From assembly GCA_005879535.1 (NCBI GenBank), contig VBKI01000047.1:1-42630 (forward strand): DNA of 42,630 bases, in the 5' to 3' direction. The translations under genes were made by a program, and so were the position numbers. The first letter of the stretch is position 1; the number at the start of each line of letters is the position of its first letter. Origin of the DNA: Deltaproteobacteria bacterium. GTDB taxonomy: Bacteria > Myxococcota > Myxococcia > Myxococcales > 40CM-4-68-19. Below are positions 1 to 7,303 of this stretch, piece after piece. The notes under the pieces were generated by a model. That model was not told where the DNA came from and searched no databases. It saw nothing but the letters and a program-made list of their open reading frames with translations.

Positions 1-2
1 AC

Positions 3-752
3 GCGCCCGGCGACGAGATCAAGCACATCGACTGGCGCGCCTTCGCCAAGCTGGACAAGTACTACGTCAAGCGCTTCGAGATGGAGACCAACCTCCGCGC
101 GCTCCTCGTGCTCGACGCCAGCGGGAGCATGGCGTACGGCCGCGGGGCGATGACCAAGCTCCAGTACGCGTCGGTCTGCGCCGGCGCCCTCGCGTATCTG
201 CTCGCGCGCCAAGGCGACCAGGTGGGTCTCTGCGTCGCGGGCGACGGAGGCACATCGGAGGGAGTGCGCGAATTCCTGCCTTTCGCGTCCTCGCCCACGC
301 ACGTGCAGGAGCTGCTCCGGATGCTCGAGGGATCGCAGGGGAAGGGACCGACCCTGTTGCCGGCGGCGCTCGACTTCACCGCCGAGAAAGCGGGGCGGCG
401 CGCGCTCGTAGTCGTGCTCAGCGATCTCTTCGATGCCACCGAGCAGAGCTTGCCGGCCTTGAAGATGCTTCGCTCGCGCCGCCATGACGTCCTGCTCCTG
501 CAGACGCTCGATCGCGAGGAGCTGGACTTCCCCTTCGACGACCCGACCCGCTTCCTCTCCATGGAAGACGACCGGCAGATCGAGGCCCAGCCGCGGCAGA
601 TCCGCGAGAGCTACCTCGTGGAGATGCGCCGGTTCCTGGAGAGCACCCGCAAGGAGCTGGCCCGCTCGGACGTCGAGGTGGAGCAGATCGCCACCGACGC
701 CGCTCCGGACCGCGTGCTCCTCAAGCTCCTCGCCCGCAGGGAAGCCGCCTGA
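3..752 (+). CDS. DUF58 domain protein, 5' end missing (partial)
   Basis: The reading frame is open from the first bases of the window, so the gene begins upstream; 249 residues are visible. The first visible residues contain GDEIKHIDWRAFAK, the signature of DUF58 proteins (GD.....DWR), followed by a von Willebrand A-like segment with the metal-site-like motif LDASGSM. Family members are encoded next to MoxR-type AAA+ ATPases and BatA/BatB-type membrane proteins and are thought to act in envelope stress or metal-cofactor insertion; the exact role here is unknown. The TGA stop overlaps the ATG of the next gene (TGATG), which indicates translational coupling with the BatA-like protein. Family assignment is firm, biological role is not. 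Confidence 0.88.
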   Translation, partial: APGDEIKHIDWRAFAKLDKYYVKRFEMETNLRALLVLDASGSMAYGRGAMTKLQYASVCAGALAYLLARQGDQVGLCVAGDGGTSEGVREFLPFASSPTHVQELLRMLEGSQGKGPTLLPAALDFTAEKAGRRALVVVLSDLFDATEQSLPALKMLRSRRHDVLLLQTLDREELDFPFDDPTRFLSMEDDRQIEAQPRQIRESYLVEMRRFLESTRKELARSDVEVEQIATDAAPDRVLLKLLARREAA

Positions 753-2908
753 TGTTCCAGTTCGCGCATCCTGCTTACCTCTGGGGGCTGTTCGCGATCG
801 CGCTGCCGATCCTCGTCCACCTGTTCAACCAGCGCCGTCCGCGGCCGCTCAGCTTCGGCGCCATCGAATTCGTGCTCCGCTCGCAACGGCAGCGGGCCCG
901 AAGGCTGAGGCTCCGCCAGATCGTGCTGCTCGCGCTGCGCTGCCTCCTGATCGCCGCCGTGGCGCTGGCGCTGGCGCGCCCGTCGCTGCGGCCTCGCGGG
1001 GTGCAGGCGGCGCAGGCGACGGGCCCGCAGGCCACCGCCCTGGTGCTCGACGCGTCCCTGTCGATGCGCTACCGCATCGGGTCCAGGACGCTGTTCGAGA
1101 AGGCCCGCAGCGAAGCGCTGGCCGCGCTCGATCGGCTCGGTCCCGACGAGCCCGCCACCGTGGGGCTCTGCGCCGGGTCCTCGGGCTTCGCGGGCGCGGG
1201 AATGGCGGCGCCTTCCTTCGATCGACTCGCCGCGCGGCGACTGTTGCAGTCCGCCCAGCCGACGTACCTCTCCAGCGACATGACCGGCTGCCTCGCCGCC
1301 GCTGCCAAGGCGCTGGGAGACAGCCCGGTCGCGGGAAAGCGCATCATCGCCTTCAGCGATCTGGCTGCGCACTCCATCCGTCTGGACGCGCCGCCGCCGT
1401 TGGTCCCGCCACCGCCGAACGCTCCAGCGGGCGCGCAAGGTATCCGCCCCAACGTGGTCCTCGTCGATGCGGCGCGCGGCAGCGAGCTTCCCAACGCCGC
1501 GGTCGTCGCCACGGCCGTGCGGCCCTCGGGGTCGCTGGGACCGCGTGGATACGAGGTGGTGGCGACCATCGCCAACTCCGGAACGCAACCGGTGTCGGGG
1601 CTGCAGGTATCGCTGAAGATCGGACCCAACATCGTCGCCAAGGGATTCGTCGACGTCCCCGCGCACGGAACGGCGAAGAAGACGCTGGCGGCGGTGCTGC
1701 CGGCCGGCGTGGTCAGCGGCCGCGTGGAGCTCGCGCGCGTCGAGGCGCAAGGGCTCGACGAGGACGACGGGGAGGACTTCGTCGTTCACGTGCCGAGGGA
1801 CGTGAAGGCGCTGATCGTCGACGGCGCTCCCAGCAGCCTGCGCTCGCGCGACGAGGCGTTCTTCGTCGAGGCGGCGCTGGCGCCTGCGCGGACCGGGGGG
1901 CGCATCCACGCGCAGACCCTCGACGCAGACGCGGCGGCCAACGCTTCACTGGACGGATACGACGTCGTCCTGCTGTTGAACGTGGCGGCCCCGCAAAAGG
2001 CGTTCGTCGAGAAGCTGCGGCAGGCGGCGAGCCAGCGCGGGATGGGGATCTTCCTCGCGCTCGGCGATCACGTCGATCCCGACGCGTACAACGCCGCATT
2101 CGGCGACCTGCTGCCCCGTCCGCTCCACCTGATCAAGACGGCGGCGGAGCCCGGAGCGCAGGGATCGGAGGAGCACGCCGCGCGCTTCGGCGTGATCGAG
2201 TGGGCGCATCCGCTCTTCCGCGTCTTTGGTCCGGCCGAGCGCGAGGGCCTGGAGAGCGCGCGCACCTTCCGCTATGCGCTCCTCAAGCCCGAGGGGCAGG
2301 CGCATACGCTCGCCTCGTACGACGACGGCGCCCCGGCGCTGATCGAGAAGCGCCTCGGGGCGGGCCGCGTCCTGCTCTACACGAGCTCCGCTTCGCGAAC
2401 GTGGACCGATTGGCCCATCCGCGTCTCCTTCCTTCCCGTCCTGCAGCAGGCGGTGAGCTGGCTCGCCGACGCGATCGAGCAGCGGCAGCCGACGCCGGCG
2501 TTGGTCGGCGAGGAGCGGACGCTCGCGGCGCCCTCGGGAACGAGGGTGGAGAGAGTCCTTGGACCAGCAGGGGAGGCGCTGCAGCTCCGCCGGGAGACGG
2601 CGCATCCAGACGACGCCACCGTGGCGCTGCCGGCGCCCGGCCAGTACCGCGCGCTGGTCGCGCCCCCAGGTGTGCAGCCCCGGGAAGAGCCGACGCTGGC
2701 TTTCGTGGCGACGCTCGACCCGCGGGAGAGCGATCTTCGGCGCGTCGACGAGGCGGAGCTGAAGGCGCAGCTCGGTGGCTCAGGCTCGGCGCGGGTGGCC
2801 GCTTCGGCCGCCGCGGCGGAGGGCGCCCACGGTACTCCCCTGTGGAGCGGCCTCCTGCTGCTGGGCGCCTTGGCGCTCCTCGGCGAAGGCGCCCTGACCC
2901 GAAGGTAA
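752..2908 (+). CDS. BatA-like membrane protein with von Willebrand A domain
   Basis: 718 residues. The N-terminus matches the BatA (aerotolerance regulator) N-terminal domain: a first membrane segment at about residues 8-26, the family motif HLFNQRRPRPLSFGAIEF, and a second membrane segment at about 56-76. A von Willebrand A-like domain follows, with LVLDASLSMRY near residue 95, then a long domain of unknown fold, and a final hydrophobic segment at about 698-714. This is the usual build of DUF58-partner proteins: an N-terminal hairpin anchor, a large periplasmic or cytoplasmic part and a C-terminal anchor. It starts inside the stop of the DUF58 gene and ends in a hairpin shared with the convergent nagZ. 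Its role in the MoxR-type cluster is inferred only from context. Confidence 0.87.
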   Translation: MFQFAHPAYLWGLFAIALPILVHLFNQRRPRPLSFGAIEFVLRSQRQRARRLRLRQIVLLALRCLLIAAVALALARPSLRPRGVQAAQATGPQATALVLDASLSMRYRIGSRTLFEKARSEALAALDRLGPDEPATVGLCAGSSGFAGAGMAAPSFDRLAARRLLQSAQPTYLSSDMTGCLAAAAKALGDSPVAGKRIIAFSDLAAHSIRLDAPPPLVPPPPNAPAGAQGIRPNVVLVDAARGSELPNAAVVATAVRPSGSLGPRGYEVVATIANSGTQPVSGLQVSLKIGPNIVAKGFVDVPAHGTAKKTLAAVLPAGVVSGRVELARVEAQGLDEDDGEDFVVHVPRDVKALIVDGAPSSLRSRDEAFFVEAALAPARTGGRIHAQTLDADAAANASLDGYDVVLLLNVAAPQKAFVEKLRQAASQRGMGIFLALGDHVDPDAYNAAFGDLLPRPLHLIKTAAEPGAQGSEEHAARFGVIEWAHPLFRVFGPAEREGLESARTFRYALLKPEGQAHTLASYDDGAPALIEKRLGAGRVLLYTSSASRTWTDWPIRVSFLPVLQQAVSWLADAIEQRQPTPALVGEERTLAAPSGTRVERVLGPAGEALQLRRETAHPDDATVALPAPGQYRALVAPPGVQPREEPTLAFVATLDPRESDLRRVDEAELKAQLGGSGSARVAASAAAAEGAHGTPLWSGLLLLGALALLGEGALTRR

Positions 2909-2933
2909 CGGCTCTGAAGCCGGATTTCGTTAC
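2905..2933. terminator. bidirectional hairpin shared by convergent batA-like gene and nagZ
   Basis: An inner stem CGGCT/AGCCG with a 4-nt loop (2909-2922) lies inside an outer stem GTAACG/CGTTAC (2905-2910 and 2928-2933). The outer stem contains the TAA stop of the plus-strand gene and, on the other strand, the TAA stop of nagZ. There is no strong T-run, so intrinsic termination is plausible but unproven. Confidence 0.55.
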
Positions 2934-4066
2934 GCGCGGCGTTCGGTGGGATCGATCGGGCGTTCGATGCGTGCTGCCGTCTCCATCAGCCGTTCCGCGA
3001 ACTGGCGGTGCTCCACGGTTCCGCAGGATCCCGCTGCGGCGCGAGGATCGATGGCGCTGGCTGGACGGGCGAACTTCTGCAACGCCTCGACGCGGGAAGA
3101 CGCCTCGGCGAGCCGCTCGCGGGGCAGGGGACCCGCCCGCGCGCCCCGGGCAATCGCGTCGATGGAGTCGTGCTGGTGTTGCAGCGTGTGGCAGACGAGG
3201 ACCGCGTCGCAGCCGGCGTCGATGGACAGCTCCGCGGCGTCGGGCACGCCCCAGGTATCGGAGATGGCGTGCATCTCCAGATCGTCGGAGATGCAGCATC
3301 CGCGGAACTCGACGTCCTCGCGCAGCAGCCGCAGCGCGACCGGTGAGAGCGTGGCGGGAAGCCGATCGAGCGTTTCGAACCGGACGTGCGCCGTCATCAC
3401 CGAGGCGAGGCCCGCCCGCGCAGCGGCGACGAACGGGACCAACTCGACCTCCCACAGCCGCTTGTCGTCGTGAGCGAGGCGCGGCAGCGTGAGGTGCGAG
3501 TCCTGCGAGGTGTCGCCGTGGCCGGGGAAGTGCTTCACGCAGCTCGCCACGCCGGCGCGCTCGAGAGCCTGCGCCATCGCGACGCCGAGCCGGGCGACGC
3601 GCCGCGGATCCCGTGAAAACGAGCGGTCGCCGATCACGGGGTTGCGCGGGTTGGTGTCGACGTCGACCACCGGCGCGAAGTCCAGGTCGATCCCGCAGGC
3701 GGAAAGCTCGCGGGCAATCATCTGGCCCACGCGCTCGACGACCACCGTTCCGTTCATGTCTCCGACGCCGCCCTGCTGATCGATCTCGCCGAGGCGGCGC
3801 ATGCTGGGCCAGGCCGTCCAATGCGGAGGCTTGAGCCGCTGGACCCGTCCTCCTTCCTGGTCGATGCAGATCAGGAGCGGACCGCCGGCGGCGGCTTTCA
3901 GCGTTCGCGAAAGCTCCGCGACCTGACCCGGGTCGACCACGTTGCGGGCAAAGAGGATGACCCCCCCGACGCCGCGGCGGATGAGGTCCAGTTCGGAAGG
4001 GCTGGGAGCGTGTCCCTGGATCCCGACGAAGACGCAGCGCGCTGCCTCGCGGTCGAACTCGTCCAT
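2930..4066 (-). CDS. nagZ: beta-N-acetylhexosaminidase NagZ (GH3)
   Basis: 378 residues. This glycoside hydrolase family 3 enzyme removes N-acetylglucosamine from cytoplasmic muropeptides during peptidoglycan recycling. Visible family motifs are CIDQEGGRVQRL at about 67-78, the NagZ hallmark KHFPGHGDT at 178-186 that carries the acid/base histidine, and SDDLEM at 260-265 that carries the nucleophilic aspartate. I chose the ATG at 4066 because homology begins right after it and GAGG lies just upstream; an upstream in-frame ATG at 4189 would add 41 unrelated residues. It is somewhat longer than the roughly 340-residue E. coli enzyme. No signal peptide is seen, as expected for a cytoplasmic enzyme. 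It is divergent from the dacB-type gene, so two cell-wall enzymes share the 4067-4273 intergenic region. Confidence 0.93.
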   Translation of the reverse strand: MDEFDREAARCVFVGIQGHAPSPSELDLIRRGVGGVILFARNVVDPGQVAELSRTLKAAAGGPLLICIDQEGGRVQRLKPPHWTAWPSMRRLGEIDQQGGVGDMNGTVVVERVGQMIARELSACGIDLDFAPVVDVDTNPRNPVIGDRSFSRDPRRVARLGVAMAQALERAGVASCVKHFPGHGDTSQDSHLTLPRLAHDDKRLWEVELVPFVAAARAGLASVMTAHVRFETLDRLPATLSPVALRLLREDVEFRGCCISDDLEMHAISDTWGVPDAAELSIDAGCDAVLVCHTLQHQHDSIDAIARGARAGPLPRERLAEASSRVEALQKFARPASAIDPRAAAGSCGTVEHRQFAERLMETAARIERPIDPTERRA

Positions 4067-4213
4067 TTCCCTACCTCGGGCCGAAGGGCGGCCGCGAACT
4101 CTCGCATGGCGGGGTGCCGCGGGAAAGTCCGGTTGTTGTGCCAGCGTACGTGCGACCGGGTGTCGTCCGTGTGCTGAACGTACATGCAAACGTTTGATTA
4201 CCGGACAGTTTTA

Positions 4214-4242
4214 TTGCCGGGCGGACGATCGCCTGATAACCT
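4214..4242 (+). promoter_or_regulatory. candidate sigma-70-type promoter of the dacB-type gene
   Basis: TTGCCG (4214-4219) and TAACCT (4237-4242) are separated by exactly 17 nt, and the GTG start lies about 31 nt downstream of the -10 hexamer with an AAAGG ribosome-binding site. The surrounding 207-bp gap is markedly more AT-rich than the coding regions. The call rests on hexamer match and spacing alone. Confidence 0.45.
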
Positions 4243-4273
4243 TTCATGCTGGAGCCTGGGCGAAAGGTTCAAG

Positions 4274-6670
4274 GTGAAACGGACACTGGCGGTCGTGGTG
4301 CTCGCGGTGGCGCCGCTTGCGGCGCGGGGGGCTCAGTCCGACCGCGAGGCGTTGCGCAAGGCGGTCGAGCAACTGCTCTCGCAGCCGCCGCTCTCGAACG
4401 CCCGGGTGGCGCTCCAAGTGGAGTCGCTGGATGACGGGCAGGTCATCTACTCGCGCAATCCGGACGACCTCCTCAATCCCGCTTCCAATACCAAGCTGGT
4501 GACAGCCGCGGCGGGCCTGTTGCGCCTCGGTCCGGAGTACCGCTTCATCACCGACTATCTCGCCGACAAGCCGATGGCGCACGGCCGGATCGGCACCCTG
4601 TACGTGAAGGGCCGCGGCGATCCGTCGGTGACGACCGAGCGTCTCGACGGGCTGGTCTCCGACCTCTGGCACCGCGGCGTCCGCACCATCGGCGCCATCG
4701 TGCTCGACGACTCGTTCTTCGATCGGGAGGAGTTCGGGCCGGGTTGGGAACAGGAACCGAGCGACAAGGCCTGGGCCGCGGGCGTCGGCGCGCTCTCGCT
4801 CAACCACAACGCCGTCGCGATCTACATCACGCCGGGCGACAAGGTCGGGGCGCGGGCGAAGGTGGAGGTCGAGCCGGACTCCCGCGACTACTTCATCATC
4901 GACAACCGGGTGACGACCGTTCGCGCGAACGGCCGGCGCAAGCTGCGGCCGCGCGCCATTCCCGAGGGCGACCGGACGCGCATCGTCGTCGACGGCCGGA
5001 TCCCGCTCCGCGCGGAGTCGATGGTCATGCCCCGGCGCGTGGGCGATCCGGCGTTCTATTACGGGCAGACATTGCGCATGCTGCTGCGGCAGCGCGGCAT
5101 CCGCGTCACGGGCGGCGTCAAGCGAGGCGCGATTCCGCAGACGGCGTTGTTGATCCAGGGCTACGAGTCGCCCGAGCTGGCCGAAATCATCCGCGACATG
5201 AACAAGATTTCCTCGAACTTCATCGCCGAGATGGTGGTGAAGACGCTCGGAGCCGAGCTGAAGGGGACGCCGGGGTCGTGGCCCAAGGGCCTGGAAGTGG
5301 CGGAGGACCTGCTCGCCGAGCTGGGGATTCCCCGCGGAACCTACGTGCTCAAGAACGGCAGCGGACTGAACGACACCAATCGGTTCACCGCGCGCCAGCT
5401 CGCGACCCTCTTGCAGGCGGTGTGGAAGCGGTTCCCGGTGGCCTCGGAGTTCGTCTCCTCTCTGGGGATCGCGGCGCGCGACGGCACCATGCGCCTGCGC
5501 ATGGAAGGTACCGACGCCGCCGGCCGGCTGCGAGCGAAGACCGGTACGCTCGAGCGGGTCACCGCGCTCTCCGGATACGTGCAGAGCCTCGGAGGCGAGC
5601 GATTCGTCTTCTCGGTGCTGGTGAACGACTGGTCGGGAAAAAGCGCTCCGGTCATTTCGTCCATCGATCGCCTCGGCGGCATGCTCGCCGCACTCGGCGC
5701 GCCCGAGGCGGGAGTGCGGGAAGCCGCACTGGCCGCGGCCACGCTGCCGCAGGAGGCGCAGCCCGCCGAGCTGAGGGCGCGCATCGCCACGTATGCGGGG
5801 CTCGCCTCGGCGGGCGACAAGAAGAACCTGCCCTTCCTGCGCTCCGCCCTGCGCAGCGAGCGCGATCCGCTGCTGCGCATCGTGCTCGCCGACGCCGTGT
5901 ATCGGAGCGATCCGGATCAGGGCGGCGGTGTCCTCCTGGAGGTGATGCCGCCGTCGGCAGAGCTGTTCCTGCGGCTGCGCAGCGTCGGACGGGAGCTCGC
6001 GCTGCCGGTTCCGGCGGTGTCGTCGCTGCTAGACCTGGCCGTCGACGGCAGCGCCGAAGCGCTGGCCCGTCTCTTCGCCCTGGCGCCGCTCGCCCGCGGA
6101 ACGCACCGGGACGAGCAGCTCGCTGCCCTCCTCTCCGACGGCCTCGTCGAGGTGGGCGACGCTTCCCCCGACGAGATGTTCACGGGGCTCCGCGCCGCGC
6201 CGGCCGCGCAGGCCCAGGCCGCCGTGGAGCTGGTCGCGGTGGGCGTCGAGCAGACCGGGACCGACGTCGCGCGCTATCCGCTCGCGCTCGCGCTGCGCAA
6301 GGAGATCGCGGACGCGAGCGCGCCCGACGCGCAGCTCGAGGTCTGGCTTGCCGCCATCGAGCGCCGTCCGGCGCGGCCGCCGGAGGCGGTGGTCCATGCG
6401 GCGCCACCGCAGGCGCCTGCACCGGCCGCGCAACCCTCCGCTGCGCCGACGCCACCGGGACCACCGGGCGCAAGCCCCGTACCCGTGCCGGCCGCCGCAC
6501 CGGTCCCGGCGCCGACCCCGGCCGTCGCGCCGACCAAGGCCGATGCGGGGGCGCATCCCTCCTCGGCATCACGGACCGGCCCCGCAGTCCTCGTGACGCC
6601 GGCCACCGACGCCAAGCCGGCATCGGCTGTCTGCACCGCGCAGTCGCCGGCGTGCCCTGGCGGAGGCTAG
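4274..6670 (+). CDS. dacB: D-alanyl-D-alanine carboxypeptidase/endopeptidase, PBP4 type (peptidase S13)
   Basis: 798 residues from the GTG at 4274, chosen because it opens a signal peptide (KRTLAVVVLAVAPLAARGAQ) and has AAAGG upstream; the ATG at 4184 would add 30 residues of non-signal sequence. The S13 catalytic triad of motifs is present: SNTK at 71-74 (acylated serine and lysine), SSN at 313-315 and KTG at 422-424. The enzyme trims or cleaves peptidoglycan cross-links in the periplasm. The E. coli homologue has about 477 residues. Here some 320 more follow the catalytic core: a helical, Ala/Leu-rich stretch to about residue 700, reminiscent of HEAT-like repeats, then a Pro/Ala linker and a tail with two cysteines (CTAQSPAC). 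The extra part is of unknown function. Gene symbol by family. Confidence 0.9.
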   Translation: MKRTLAVVVLAVAPLAARGAQSDREALRKAVEQLLSQPPLSNARVALQVESLDDGQVIYSRNPDDLLNPASNTKLVTAAAGLLRLGPEYRFITDYLADKPMAHGRIGTLYVKGRGDPSVTTERLDGLVSDLWHRGVRTIGAIVLDDSFFDREEFGPGWEQEPSDKAWAAGVGALSLNHNAVAIYITPGDKVGARAKVEVEPDSRDYFIIDNRVTTVRANGRRKLRPRAIPEGDRTRIVVDGRIPLRAESMVMPRRVGDPAFYYGQTLRMLLRQRGIRVTGGVKRGAIPQTALLIQGYESPELAEIIRDMNKISSNFIAEMVVKTLGAELKGTPGSWPKGLEVAEDLLAELGIPRGTYVLKNGSGLNDTNRFTARQLATLLQAVWKRFPVASEFVSSLGIAARDGTMRLRMEGTDAAGRLRAKTGTLERVTALSGYVQSLGGERFVFSVLVNDWSGKSAPVISSIDRLGGMLAALGAPEAGVREAALAAATLPQEAQPAELRARIATYAGLASAGDKKNLPFLRSALRSERDPLLRIVLADAVYRSDPDQGGGVLLEVMPPSAELFLRLRSVGRELALPVPAVSSLLDLAVDGSAEALARLFALAPLARGTHRDEQLAALLSDGLVEVGDASPDEMFTGLRAAPAAQAQAAVELVAVGVEQTGTDVARYPLALALRKEIADASAPDAQLEVWLAAIERRPARPPEAVVHAAPPQAPAPAAQPSAAPTPPGPPGASPVPVPAAAPVPAPTPAVAPTKADAGAHPSSASRTGPAVLVTPATDAKPASAVCTAQSPACPGGG

Positions 6671-6693
6671 CCCGGCGCGGGGTCGCGCTGGCT
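6669..6693 (+). terminator. hairpin at the dacB-type stop codon
   Basis: AGCC/GGCT outer pairs enclose GCGCG-GGGT-CGCGC, and the outer left arm includes the last two bases of the TAG stop (6668-6670). A second, weaker AGCC...GGCTTTT hairpin at 6701-6721 ends in a short T-run. Together they probably separate this gene from ssb. Confidence 0.45.
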
Positions 6694-6770
6694 GTCCCGC
6701 AGCCCGCGGGGGTCGGCTTTTGCCTGTGTTTTGAGCCTTGATCGCAAGCTCCGTTGTCGGACCCCTGTGC

Positions 6771-6776
6771 TAGGGT
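6771..6776 (+). promoter_or_regulatory. possible -10 element of ssb (TAGGGT)
   Basis: TGTGCTAGGGT, an extended -10-like sequence, lies 29 nt before the ssb ATG in the only non-coding gap upstream of it. No convincing -35 hexamer sits at the right spacing. A similar TGTGCTAG precedes the small lipoprotein gene at 22559. Confidence 0.3.
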
Positions 6777-6805
6777 GCGTCCCTCAATCCTGAAGCGAGG
6801 CGAGC

Positions 6806-7282
6806 ATGGCGGGCAGCGTCAACAAGGTCATCCTGATCGGCAATCTCGGCCGCGACCCCGAAGTCCGGTACACCCCGAGCGGTCAGGCGGTGGCGAACTT
6901 CACCGTCGCCACCAACGAGGCGTGGACGGACAAGGCGGGCCAGAAGCAGGAACGAACCGAGTGGCACCGCATCGTCGTGTGGGGCAAGTCGGCGGAGAAC
7001 TGCGGCGAGTACCTCTCCAAGGGCCGGCAGGTCTACGTCGAGGGCCGGTTGCAGACCCGCGAGTGGACGAACAAGGAAGGCGCCAAGCAGTTCACCACCG
7101 AAGTCGTTGCCAACCCCGTGGGAGGCGTCGTCTTCCTGGCCGGTGGCGACCGCGGCGGCGGAGGACGCGGGGCAGGGCGCGGATCCGGTGCACCGGCAGA
7201 CGACTTCGGCGGCCCTCCTCCGGGGCTCGACGAGGCTCCTTCCGGCGGCCCGAAGCCCGCGGAGGACGACATCCCGTTCTGA
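6806..7282 (+). CDS. ssb: single-stranded DNA-binding protein
   Basis: 158 residues, the usual SSB length. The N-terminal OB-fold (about 1-110) begins [18 protein letters not shown] and contains [14 protein letters not shown] and the family pattern [12 protein letters not shown] Gly-rich disordered linker follows, and the protein ends DDIPF, the acidic tip that binds RecQ, RecO, PriA and other repair partners. It binds single-stranded DNA as a tetramer during replication and repair. GAAGCGAGGCGAGC precedes the ATG. It is convergent with recQ, a known SSB partner, and the two genes share a terminator hairpin. Confidence 0.97.
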   Translation: MAGSVNKVILIGNLGRDPEVRYTPSGQAVANFTVATNEAWTDKAGQKQERTEWHRIVVWGKSAENCGEYLSKGRQVYVEGRLQTREWTNKEGAKQFTTEVVANPVGGVVFLAGGDRGGGGRGAGRGSGAPADDFGGPPPGLDEAPSGGPKPAEDDIPF

Positions 7283-7303
7283 GCGCCGCAAGGTCGGCGC
7301 TCA
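7280..7303. terminator. perfect 9-bp bidirectional hairpin between ssb and recQ
   Basis: TGAGCGCCG (7280-7288) pairs perfectly with CGGCGCTCA (7295-7303) across a 6-nt loop. The left arm starts with the TGA stop of ssb, and the right arm is the complement of the TGA stop of recQ, so both stop codons are part of the stem. No T-run follows on either side. Confidence 0.6.

Noticed and set aside
484-3492. Open frame of about 1000 codons across the BatA-like gene
   Set aside because: It lies in another frame over the BatA-like gene and runs on into nagZ on the opposite strand. It is Arg/Ala/Gly-rich low-complexity translation typical of the shadow frame of GC-rich DNA.
4067-4273. Sigma-54 promoter in the nagZ/dacB gap
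   Set aside because: A TGGCAC occurs on the minus strand, but no GC pair with TTGC lies at the required spacing. A sigma-70-type match fits the plus strand better.
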